From Pachysolen tannophilus NRRL Y-2460 (lineage: Eukaryota > Ascomycota > Pichiomycetes > Alaninales > Pachysolenaceae): a stretch of 64,000 nucleotides of DNA. The DNA is taken from the NCBI GenBank assembly GCA_001661245.1, contig KV454013.1, positions 888,898 through 952,897 on the forward strand, read 5' to 3'. The stretch's first letter is position 1. Each line of letters starts with the position of its first letter. A model generated the notes under the pieces. It saw nothing but the letters and a program-made list of their open reading frames with translations, was not told the origin of the DNA and did not search any database. Position numbers and translations under genes: made by a program. Positions 51,556 through 60,727 of this stretch are shown here, in pieces.

Positions 51556-53040
51556 TTCTGAAAAATTAGAATCTCAACTCCAAATACAAGTAATTGGTAC
51601 TGTTGTACAAACGATGAAACTGAAATTCTCACAAGCTAGATCGAAAAGAAAAAAAACCCAACCTCAAAATGAAAAACAAGAAAACTAAATTTTAAAAAAC
51701 AAAAAAATAAAAAAAAAGAATTAAATTTAAAAGAGAGTATTTAATATATATATTCATTTTGTTTCAATTCATTTTTAGTATAATTTTAATCTACATAGAC
51801 GCCATTTTTTTTTTTCAATTCCTAATATTCCTTAAAGCTAAATTACACTAGTCTCGAGTCTCGAGCCTCAAACATTTCACTTGGAAACTAAGTATTTTTG
51901 AAAAAAGTCTTGATAAAATAATCACAAATATGAGAACTTTTCACGCCTTATGTAAATCAAAATGCAAGGCGTCTATTTTTCACTTCACGTTTTGCAGCAT
52001 TCAAGAAACAGGACGCAATATGAAAGGGGGAAAAGCCTCAAAAAGAACAAGAGAAAACCGTTTTTTTTCCTTCGCTGCAATACGGAACAAGCACTGAAGC
52101 GCAGCAGCGGACAAAAAGACAAAAACTTTTTTTTTTTTTGTTTTCTTAAAAACAACATATGTCCGATTAAAAGAGGTAGAAAAGGTAAGGTAAAGGAGCT
52201 AACGGTACTAAACCAATAATACCCATCCTTACCCCATATTCCCTCATCTCTCTATTGTCGAATATATTCTTTCTACCTATTACAATAGCAGGCCTCTTTA
52301 AACAGGTCGTTTTCTTAAGGTACGCTTTTCGGTTATACAGGGGTATTAACTCTTTTCGGAAACGCGTTTTTAATTTTTCACGCTCATTCTTGGAATCAGA
52401 CGATCTTCGCCCAGTGTACAAGAAAAAAAAAAAAAATTTTCCACGAAACAAGAAATCAAAGGCGGATTGGTGCCTTCGTTAGCGCTAAAAATGTGAAAAT
52501 TTTTCCTGTCAAACAGAACAGAGAGGTAAAGTTAATTTTTAGATGAGACATTTAGTTAGTGATATAAGATTTGACTTTTCAGTGAATGATCTTCAAACTT
52601 AAGTTTGTTTAAAATAGAATTGATAATTTAAGAATAGTATGGAATGTTGGTATTATTGAATTGTAAAGAAAAAGGTATTTTTAATGGACCAACTAACTCG
52701 TCAGCTGGTTTAAAAATTGACTATTATCGTGCATCTTCTCTGACCGGTTAAAGAATTAAACCAAGCATTACGTTCGCGTTTTACAATTTTCTACTTTCAA
52801 AAATTTAAATTGATAATTTTTTTTTTTCATAATTATGATATAAAGGGCTTATTCGTTATTGTTGGTGTTGTATATATACGTACACTCCTATTCCTGCAGT
52901 CACGATAAAAAATTTGGTATTTTTTGAATCGAGTTTTCTTTTTCTTTTCTTTGTTTTTTTTTTAAGCGAACTCGAACTGCATCAAAGGAGTCTAGTCTTT
53001 ACAGAAGAACGATTGATATCTTATCGTTGTTTCCGCTAAA
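51556..53040. promoter_or_regulatory. 1.5-kb region upstream of PCL2 (and VCX1 3' flank)
   Basis: No convincing gene or RNA. Motifs: CTCGAGTCTCGAG duplication at about 51853; TTTTCACGCC at 51938 and CTTCACGTTTTG at 51981; MCB ACGCGT at 52362-52367; SCB CACGAAA at 52442-52448; TTCGCGTTTT at 52773. Short open frames at 51962-52219 and 52167-52482 lie on opposite strands and have no family features. Confidence 0.5.
52362..52448. promoter_or_regulatory. PCL2: MCB (ACGCGT) and SCB (CACGAAA) boxes upstream of PCL2
   Basis: ACGCGT at 52362-52367 inside GAAACGCGTTTTT, and CACGAAA at 52442-52448, with TTTTTCACGC between them. These are the sites of MBF and SBF, which drive G1/S transcription, including PCL1/PCL2 in S. 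cerevisiae. They are 0.8-0.9 kb upstream of the ATG, far but within the only large promoter region available. Confidence 0.5.
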
Positions 53041-54351
53041 CTATGTGGCTACAGTATCAGGATAATAAAAAAATGAAATCAGTATGATGAGATATGTGCT
53101 TAATAACATTGCACCTTCTAGCCAATTACTTTCTCCATCCAAAATTAAATAATTTGTAATGAAAACGGCAACAAACATCACTGCGGTTTCAAAAGTTGAG
53201 AAATATAATGACATTGGAGTATCAAAGATCCAACCAATCAAGACCATAAATGGAGTGACAAACAATGAAATTTGTAAAGATGACCCTACAGCAACACCAA
53301 TGGCAAGATCCATTTTATCCTTATATGCCACAACCACTGCAGTAACGTGCTCTGCAGCGTTACCAACAATTGGAATAATAATCAACCCAATAAATGTTTT
53401 GGACAACCCGCTTGTTTCAACAATATCGTCAATTGAGCTAACTAGATAATCAGCACAAAATGAAACCATCACAGTTGTAACAATTAAGACCGTGACTGCA
53501 GCAACTGGAGATAAATGCATTTGTGCATGTTCATCTTTTAATCTTTGTTGTTGAATTTCTGAGAGCCCAGATAAAGGTAATCCATTTTCAGTTGCAACAT
53601 CATTGTTCATTTGTTCATCCAGGCTTTCAAATAATTGTTTATGTGTTTTCAATTGAAATAAAAGATATAAAACATAGACAATTAATAAGATGATTGATGT
53701 ACCTCTGGATAGAGATAGTACTAAATCATCAGAAGTACCAGGGACTGGGAATTCATTTCTTGGCTCTTTCAAATCAGGGTTAGGTAATGAAGCATGAAAA
53801 GCAGCTGGTAAAAGTAAACCTATAACAGACAATGCTAATAATGAAGACATTGTTTGTGCAACAGTCTGATTAAATGTTTGTTGCACTCTATTATAACCTC
53901 CAACAACAAAACAACATCCCAACACTAATAATAAATTCGACAAGATACTGCCCAACATCGACAGTTGTACAACTCTAATTTGATTTTGCTTTATTGCAAT
54001 TATAGAAACAATTAATTCCACAGCATTACCAAAAGTTGCATTGAGTAACCCACCAATAGTCTGACCAACATTATCAGCTAATTCTTCAGTAGCATATGCC
54101 AACACAGAAGCCAACAGAATTATAGAAAAAAAATTAAAACTAAATATCCATGTTGATGAAAAACCTAAAGTTTCCGATAATAGCCCCAAAGGAACAAGTA
54201 CCAAAAGATAATTAACTGGATTCGATGATACAGTAAGATACGTAATTCTCTTAAAATTCAAATAAAACAGCACCAGTCTCTCACCACCATTCCTCCTAAC
54301 GGAATTGTGATTACCACTGCTATTCACAAGTAATGGGCTAGTTTCTGGCAT
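53041..54351 (-). CDS. VCX1: Vacuolar Ca2+/H+ exchanger
   Basis: 436 residues with about eleven hydrophobic spans. The two CaCA alpha-repeats are clear: [43 protein letters not shown] (about residues 100-145) and [45 protein letters not shown] (about 325-370). Both contain the acidic transport residue in GNA(V/A)E. An acidic Glu/Gln-rich loop separates the halves (about 245-275). It moves Ca2+ into the vacuole in exchange for H+, and the length is near that of S. cerevisiae Vcx1 (411). A (CTT)n repeat lies directly upstream. Confidence 0.94.
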   Translation of the reverse strand: MPETSPLLVNSSGNHNSVRRNGGERLVLFYLNFKRITYLTVSSNPVNYLLVLVPLGLLSETLGFSSTWIFSFNFFSIILLASVLAYATEELADNVGQTIGGLLNATFGNAVELIVSIIAIKQNQIRVVQLSMLGSILSNLLLVLGCCFVVGGYNRVQQTFNQTVAQTMSSLLALSVIGLLLPAAFHASLPNPDLKEPRNEFPVPGTSDDLVLSLSRGTSIILLIVYVLYLLFQLKTHKQLFESLDEQMNNDVATENGLPLSGLSEIQQQRLKDEHAQMHLSPVAAVTVLIVTTVMVSFCADYLVSSIDDIVETSGLSKTFIGLIIIPIVGNAAEHVTAVVVAYKDKMDLAIGVAVGSSLQISLFVTPFMVLIGWIFDTPMSLYFSTFETAVMFVAVFITNYLILDGESNWLEGAMLLSTYLIILISFFYYPDTVAT

Positions 54352-54824
54352 TGATCCTTTTTATTCTCTTCTTCTTCTTCTTCTTCTTCTTCTTCTTCTT
54401 CTTCTTCTTCTTCTTCTTCCTTTTAAGTTGGGAAAAGAATTATAAAAATGAAAACTTAAAAAGAGAGCCCTTAATTTTTTTTTTTACCAGCTTCTTTCTC
54501 TACATTGTGTTAGCCAAGCTTGATAACCCTGAGCAATTAGTACCGTATTTATAACAATTTTTCCCGAAAACGGAAAAACTTGAAGAGGGAATTATTATAG
54601 AAACTACCGAAAAATTCCTAATCCGGAAAGTGCTTTAAATGTTTAATACCGCTCGCTCTTTGTGTTTTGGCCTAGTCTTGGCTACCGCTGATCTCTATTC
54701 ATTTTCTCTATTTACTTCTCCTTTACTTCTCCGAACTTCTCCAAAATTCTCCAAAATTCTCCAAGACGGAAGCATATTATGAAACTCTGTTAAAAGAAAA
54801 ATTTCTTTTTTGTTTTTTTCCCCC
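54352..54824. promoter_or_regulatory. VCX1 upstream region with (CTT)n and TTCTCC repeats
   Basis: 473 bp. A perfect (CTT)n run of about 18 units (54366-54419) starts 15 bp before the ATG, so the VCX1 5' UTR would be GAA-rich. Farther up (54710-54765) a TTCTCC motif is repeated six or so times with short spacers (TTCTCCAAAA and TTCTCCGAAC forms). No gene seen. Confidence 0.55.
54366..54419. repeat. (CTT)n microsatellite
   Basis: Eighteen CTT units on the + strand, GAA on the VCX1 sense strand, directly 5' of the VCX1 ATG. Confidence 0.9.
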
Positions 54825-56060
54825 TTATATTTTCTCCAAGGCCCATTCTATCTGCTTAGTATCTATGAGGCCCTGAGTTTCACTCCATTCTTTAACTAAA
54901 TTGTAACTAAAACCTACAACTTCTTGGAAAGTTGAGTAGCAGCTGTTTATTGGTAAGTAGTAAGGGTCTGCGGATGGTCTAAGACTTTCTTTCAATGGTT
55001 TTGGCTCGATAACCAATGATCTTTTCTTAAATGTCTGAGGGAAAGATATTTTTATATTAGTATAATTTAAATATTTTTCAAAAATTGTAAATGATTGATT
55101 TAAATTTTCTCTATAATCTATTGATGATAGTGAATTTTTAACAATTAAATCTTTTAATAATTTTTTCTTATGGTCTTCAATTATTGTTTTTGTCTTTAAA
55201 TGTGAATTTGTTATTTTCTTGGTACAAATTTCTTCTAAATGTTGATAAACCATTCCTTTTATCAAATGAACTAATCCTAACAAGTACCTTAAGCTACTAC
55301 CTCTCCTGTTATCATTCTCATTACCGGTATGGTTGCCATTTTCTATTAATTCCATAGCCTCTTCAATATTTCTTATAATACTATTTAAAAATGGTAATAA
55401 ACTAAGCCAACTATCTTCACTCAGTAAAAGTTTTAAAACCAATCTGGATTTATCTTCATAATCAAACGCCACTATAAATATAATTAAAGAATCAATCGAA
55501 ATTAATAACGATTTCTTGCAAACACTGTGTGACAATTGTGAGTTTTTATTTCTTAAACTATCAGATTCCCTCTTCTTCAAAGTTGCCAAATTAACAAAAT
55601 GCTTGGATTTACTTAAAAATAATTCACTTTTTTCTTTCCTCTTATCCAACACTGTAGATGATAATTTCTTCTTTTGTTTCTTCCTAGACAATGGCTCATC
55701 ATCACTATCTGAATATTCTTCTTGATCTTCCATGTTTATCTTCTCATTATCCAGGTTTGCCCGAGATATACCTAACCCCACAGGTTTCCTCTTGATATTA
55801 AGCTTCACCTCAACAGAATCTATAACTCCGTCGTTGTTTGAAATAACCGTGTATGAACCACTAGTACTTTTTTTCTGTCTAATAACAACAGGTGTTGTAC
55901 TACTCTCTGGAGGAGTTGGTTCTTGTATATCAAATGATGAAGGTAAAGTAGGTGAAAGCAACCGTGGTAATATTCCTTTACTGTTGTAATTTGAAACTAT
56001 TACACTTGAGCTACCATCAACATCCAATGGCTTTGAAAATATACTGGATTTAAAAGACAT
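54825..56060 (-). CDS. Unrecognised protein, probably nuclear; N-terminal LPRLLSPTLP motif and helical C-terminal domain
   Basis: 411 residues; I do not recognise the gene. The N-terminal 30 residues are Ser-rich and lead to ILPRLLSPTLPSSFD and a PTPPES segment (about residues 30-55). Residues 80-130 are charged, with an acidic DQEEYSDSDDEPLS patch next to RKKQKKK, a likely nuclear localisation signal. From about residue 170 to the end the protein is helical and hydrophobic-patterned (LLISIDSLIIFIVAFDYEDKSRLVLKLLL, RYLLGLVHLIKGMVYQHLEEICTKK), and it ends with FSYNLVKEWSETQGLIDTKQIEWALEKI. That C-terminal part looks like a folded helical-bundle or protein-interaction domain. It shares a 212-bp divergent promoter with THP3. 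A transcription- or chromatin-related role is a guess. Confidence 0.8.
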   Translation of the reverse strand: MSFKSSIFSKPLDVDGSSSVIVSNYNSKGILPRLLSPTLPSSFDIQEPTPPESSTTPVVIRQKKSTSGSYTVISNNDGVIDSVEVKLNIKRKPVGLGISRANLDNEKINMEDQEEYSDSDDEPLSRKKQKKKLSSTVLDKRKEKSELFLSKSKHFVNLATLKKRESDSLRNKNSQLSHSVCKKSLLISIDSLIIFIVAFDYEDKSRLVLKLLLSEDSWLSLLPFLNSIIRNIEEAMELIENGNHTGNENDNRRGSSLRYLLGLVHLIKGMVYQHLEEICTKKITNSHLKTKTIIEDHKKKLLKDLIVKNSLSSIDYRENLNQSFTIFEKYLNYTNIKISFPQTFKKRSLVIEPKPLKESLRPSADPYYLPINSCYSTFQEVVGFSYNLVKEWSETQGLIDTKQIEWALEKI

Positions 56061-56272
56061 GATGTTTTAATTGATATTTCGTATTTCAATACAGTATTAT
56101 CTTGATAGTGCCAAAGAAAAGAAAAGAAAAAAACAAAAATAAAAAAAATAAAGATATGTATTAGGAAAAAAAAGAGGTTTTAAAATACAGCAGAAATTAA
56201 AATTGTTTAAAATTTTCAAACATATCGGAATTTTGAAAAATTATTGTGAATAAAGAAGAAAGTGACGATAAA
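56061..56272. promoter_or_regulatory. Divergent promoter, unrecognised gene / THP3
   Basis: 212 bp, A-rich (56120-56190). Two probable nuclear proteins share it. No specific site recognised. Confidence 0.45.
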
Positions 56273-56347
56273 ATGGCACCAGCTTATAACGAGGTAGAGC
56301 CTAGGTTGACTTTATCGAGATCTAATAAGGGTAATAATAATAATAAC

Positions 56348-56390
<43 letters not shown>

Positions 56391-57979
56391 GTAATAATAA
56401 TAATAATGCGAGTAACAGTAATGATAATGTAGATTATCAAGATCCTAAGAATTGGCCCAAATCTTTACACATGTTTATTAACAATTGTTTTACGAAAGTC
56501 AATAATTTAAATTTTGGTCAAGATTTAAAAGATCAGTTTCAATTTCAATTAAAGACTTTGATAAATAAAGCTATTCTGGAAAAAAAATTGGTATTGAATG
56601 ATTGGTCTAGGCAAAAGCTTCCAATATTAGATTATAGTTTTAAACAATTAGAGTTAATATATGATATTGATGAAAAATTGAAACTGGAAAAACACAAGAG
56701 TGGTTCATTACCTCCTCCTTCATTGTCATCATCTATAACTGGGTCTGTTGTGACGGCACAATCTTTGAAAAGTTTTACAATACCAAAGAAAAATACTATT
56801 AAATCAGGTGTATTGAAAAGGTCAAATGATGAAGTTTTATCAAAATTAGATTCTTTTCAAGATCATTCTCATGAGAAAAAACCAAAAATATTATCTACTA
56901 ACAATAATAATTCTGATTCTATGATTAAAAAAAATAATGGGAAAGAATTAACTTTAGCTGATAGGAAAAGGAAAAGATTAGAAAGATTTTCAACTGAAAT
57001 TAACAATTTAAATACACCTTCACCTACTAATGATTCTATAATTCAAGAAGAAAATATTTATCAACCATTGATAGGGACTTGTAAAAATTTAGAAAAAAAT
57101 TATCTTAGATTAACTTCTCAACCAATACCAGAATTAATAAGACCATTACCAATATTGAAAAAAACTTTAAAATTATTATATCATAAATATCAAGATGAAA
57201 AAGATTATAATTATTTAAAAAATCAATTAAAATCTTTAAGACAAGATTTAACAGTTCAACATATTAAAAATAAATTTGCTATTAAAGTTTATGAATTTCA
57301 TTCTAAAGTTGCCATTGAATTTAAAGATTTAGGAGAATTTAATCAATGTCAATCACAATTAAAAATGTTATATAAATTAAATCATTCAGATTCCATTAAA
57401 ACTACATGGCATGAAAATAGATATGAATATTTATCCTATAGAATATTATATTTTTTAATTACACTGGATTATTCAGAAATTTCTTTATTAAAATTTCAAT
57501 TAAAAAAAAATGAAGCTCAAAGTTTTAAAAATGATTTTGTTTCATTTGCTTTTCAATTATTTGATTTTATAATTACAGATAATTATTATGAATTTTTTAA
57601 ATTAATAAATAATTTGAAAAAAATGGATACTAAAATTCCAAAAATTTCTAAAAAACAAGATGAAATTGATTTATTAAGTGTGAATTTATATCATTCAAAA
57701 TTTTTTTATTTCCTCAAGATGATAAATGATTTTATTTATGGTAAAGAAATTATTAAAGTCTTTTACATCTTATCCAAGAGTTATAAAAAACTAATTTTAG
57801 AATTTATTAAAAATATAATTTTCGATAATGATGATCTCATATTTAAAGATTTTTTAAACAAAAATAAATTAATAGAATTCATCGATGGAGAATACTTTGA
57901 CTTTAATAAAGCTAAATTTAAGATTCAAGATTTAAAAGATTCTACTTTCCAAAAAATAGATATTAAGGGGCAAATTTAA
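56273..57979 (+). CDS. THP3: SAC3/GANP-domain protein Thp3
   Basis: 568 residues from the first ATG (MAPAYNEVEPR); an in-frame GTG upstream is not used. An (AAT)n repeat (56333-56408) codes an Asn run near residues 21-47, which inflates the length relative to S. cerevisiae Thp3 (470). A charged middle ends with LADRKRKRLERF, and the SAC3/GANP domain begins at about residue 265: QPLIGTCKNLEKNYLRLTSQPIPELIRPLPILKKTLKLL, LRQDLTVQHIKNKFAIKVYEFHSKVAIEFKDLGEFNQCQSQL, and a C-terminal winged-helix region. Thp3 pairs with Csn12 in mRNA maturation and transcription elongation. The last 150 residues are very rich in Lys, Phe, Asn and Ile, as expected from the AT-rich DNA. Confidence 0.88.
56333..56408 (+). 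repeat. THP3: (AAT/AAC)n coding microsatellite in THP3
   Basis: About 25 near-continuous Asn codons, nearly all AAT, inside the THP3 N-terminus. Likely length-polymorphic between strains. Confidence 0.85.
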
Positions 57980-58144
57980 TTTAAAAACTATTTTGATTTT
58001 ACTTTCTTTCTTTCTTTTTTTCTTTTTTTTTAAAAAAAAAAAGAAAGAAAAGAAAGAACTAAATATAATTAATTAACTTATACTATACTAGATACTAGTA
58101 ATAACAATGATGAAATAATTAAATATAAAAAATATACATTAAAT

Positions 58145-58921
58145 CTAATCGAATGTTGGTCCCAACCCAATCATTGAAAATTTATATTTATCTTCGTCAT
58201 CTGCAATATCCATATAGTGTAAAATTTTATCTACAATTAATTTTTCATTAATAATATTTTTATCCTCTTGAGTCCCTGTTTCATTTATAGATTTTCCTAG
58301 TTTTAAAAAATTTCGCCTTCTTCCATCTAATTCATATAAATTTCCATTATTATAATTTTTCATAAAACAAATAAAATGCAAGTTGACATCATCATTAGCA
58401 TCAGGGGTTATTGTTTGACCTTTATTTGAATAATCTTGATAAATACATTGATTTGAATTAAAAATTAAATTTTTAACCAAATTATCCCTTTGTTTAAAAT
58501 CTTGAATTAAATTTTTTTTAAATAAATCAATTAATGAATTTAAATTAATTAAACTTGAAGGTAAATTTATTAAAACATGTAATAAAGCGAAAAATCCACA
58601 TGCATTTTTAGTCTTTTGTTCAAACCAATAACAATCATTTTTGGCATCTTTTTCATAAAGCGGCAGTGATAACTCTTTATCTTGAACTAATTTCTCCTCT
58701 TCATATTTTGAAGAAATTGGAAATAATAAAATAATAGAATAAATTGGTTGAGGTAATATTTGTAATAAATCTTGATCTGTTAATGAATAAATATCATAAA
58801 ATGAAAGCAAAGGGGACAATCCAAGCTTATGAGCAAATTCCGTGAAAATCTCGGGATTAGATTCAAGAGGAACCACGGATGCTGGATATTCCTCCTCCTC
58901 ATCTAAGACTTCTTTAGACAT
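58145..58921 (-). CDS. YUH1: Ubiquitin C-terminal hydrolase (UCH family)
   Basis: 258 residues. The start is PLESNPEIFTEFAHKLGLSPLLSFYDIYSLTDQDLL, the common UCH opening. Catalytic residues: oxyanion Gln102 and nucleophile Cys108 in WFEQKTKNACGFFALLHVLINLP, the His in NLHFICFMKNYNNGNLYELDGRRR, and the Asp in ELDG. UCH enzymes release short adducts from ubiquitin and, in S. cerevisiae, Yuh1 also processes the Rub1 precursor. Length agrees with the family (about 235). Convergent with THP3. Confidence 0.93.
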   Translation of the reverse strand: MSKEVLDEEEEYPASVVPLESNPEIFTEFAHKLGLSPLLSFYDIYSLTDQDLLQILPQPIYSIILLFPISSKYEEEKLVQDKELSLPLYEKDAKNDCYWFEQKTKNACGFFALLHVLINLPSSLINLNSLIDLFKKNLIQDFKQRDNLVKNLIFNSNQCIYQDYSNKGQTITPDANDDVNLHFICFMKNYNNGNLYELDGRRRNFLKLGKSINETGTQEDKNIINEKLIVDKILHYMDIADDEDKYKFSMIGLGPTFD

Positions 58922-60205
58922 TACTAAATCGATTAATTGAATTGTATCAGTTTATATCACATAAATCCCAATTCATTTATTACTTCTTTACTCCAATAAA
59001 TACCATATAATATATAGGGTAGTGTACTTAAACCTCATTGTCTTTCTTTTTCCGGAAACCCTTTTCTCCGTTCATTTCTCCAATAAGTTCTCCCGCTATC
59101 TTTGTTTTATTTTATTTTTCTTCCTTCCCACCAAGTCTCCTTCTCGGAGAAACTGTTTTATAAAAAATTACCTTCTCCGCCTTTCCACCTTTCCACCTTT
59201 CCGCTGCTTCTCCGCTTCTCTAGCTTCTCTAGCTTCTCTAGCCTCTGTAACCTCAGCCTCAATCAACCACATAAGTCCACTCATACTACTACTACAACAA
59301 AGAAAGAATTATCTATTTATTTATATCGATCTTGACTAATTGATAAAATTTAGCTAATTGAAAGTCTACACAAGTTTCGTTAAACCAATCGTAAGATTAA
59401 ACGATGCAAGATGAATTTTTTGAACAAGAAACAAAATTCAATAGTTTGAAAGATGAAAAGATGAAAACAAAAAATAATCAAAAAAAAATTTTTTTCTTTT
59501 TCTCTATATTTCTTCTAATGATTGATATTTAGCTATACTAGTCATTGAATCAAAACGAAATCTTGTGAGTTGAAAGTTGAAAATCAAAAAAATCTCTTAT
59601 TTTAGCGCGTTCCTAAGTAAACTCCATAGTAACCAACATTCACGCATATACTACTGCATTAATAACAAAAAAAAAAGAATATGGAGTTACACAAAGTGAA
59701 AAATTTCCCAAAAGGAAATAAATAAAAAGAAAATTTTTTTCGCCCTTCTTTCTTTGTTTTTTTTTCCCCTTGAGAAATCCTCCCATCCTCAACGGAGGAT
59801 CCCCAAGTAAAAATTCTCCTCTAGTCTCCGCCTCGTCTTAAACCTTGTCTTTCTCTTTAACCTTGTACTCCTCGTAAAGGATAGAATCTGAAAAGATCTC
59901 AAAGCTTTCAATATTTCAAATTCAATTTCAAATTTAGCCAGTTATATTACTGTTAACCCACGCATGTTTCTTATTCAGTACCTGTGCTTGAACAAAACGG
60001 CAGATCTGTAAAAGTACATTCATTCGTACATATATATAAATAAATATATATACATATACGTACAATATATCTTAATTTTAATAATTTCAACCCCTAGACT
60101 TCTCTCTCTTTGTTTTACAAAAAATTACAATTTTAAAATATTCAATTATAGTCCTCTCTAAACCCGAGCAGGAGAAAAGAGGTACGAAAGATTCACGGTT
60201 TCACT

Positions 60206-60265
60206 TGGTCAATTTTTTTTAAATAAAATTATAAAAAAAATTGACCATTGACCATTGACCATTTT
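60206..60265. repeat. 15-bp inverted repeat with tandem TTGACCA copies
   Basis: TGGTCAATTTTTTTT (60206-60220) and AAAAAAAATTGACCA (60233-60247) are exact complements around a 12-nt AT loop; two further TTGACCAT units follow at once. Hairpin-forming, function unknown, about 0.5 kb upstream of the Bem1-like gene. Confidence 0.5.
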
Positions 60266-60602
60266 AAAACTATAAGCTGCATAATTATTATTTTTAGTAT
60301 GTTTATAGATGTAAATATTGTTACATGATGCATTACTTTAATTTTTAAACCAGTACATATTTATGAATATTAATTAGATTGATTATTCTGAAAGTAGAAC
60401 CAAGATAGATTTGTTTACTGTACTTTAATGTCATTTTTTTTATTAATATTATGCGTTATTTACTCTTTGGTAATTGAAAATCAACTAAAAATATTTTAAT
60501 TTAATTTTATCAGTTTATGTAAAAGTGAAAGGCGTTTGCAATTCACAATCAAAGAATATGATATTTAAAAATATTAATATATTCATATCCATATCCATAT
60601 CC

Positions 60603-60605
<3 letters not shown>

Positions 60606-60637
<32 letters not shown>
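60606..60637. repeat. (AT)n microsatellite
   Basis: AT dinucleotide run of about 15 units ending 90 bp before the Bem1-like ATG; it may include the TATA element. Confidence 0.8.
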
Positions 60638-60641
<4 letters not shown>

Positions 60642-60727
60642 TGATAAATAATATTTATAAAGTAGTTAAATTTATAAGTTATTTATTTTTATTTATATTA
60701 ATAAATTATTTTTATTGTATAATTATT

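Larger units (their letters stand above)
58922..60727. promoter_or_regulatory. 1.8-kb divergent intergenic region YUH1 / Bem1-like gene
   Basis: It contains CTTTCCAC (3x) and TTCTCTAGC (3x) tandem repeats at about 59182-59245 with several TTCTCCG motifs around them. There is a 15-bp-arm inverted repeat plus TTGACCAT (3x) at 60206-60265, an ATATCC triplication near 60585 and an (AT)n run at 60606-60637. Short + strand frames near 59022-59339 cover the pyrimidine-rich repeats and are not called. No RNA gene seen. Confidence 0.5.

Noticed and set aside
51962-52482. Three short overlapping frames in the PCL2 promoter
   Set aside because: They lie on opposite strands, begin in promoter-like DNA, show Lys/Arg-rich composition from A-tracts and no family resemblance.
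59022-59339. Plus-strand open frames near the YUH1 promoter
   Set aside because: They are read through tandem CTTTCCAC and TTCTCTAGC repeats and give Ser/Leu/Phe-rich nonsense in two frames.
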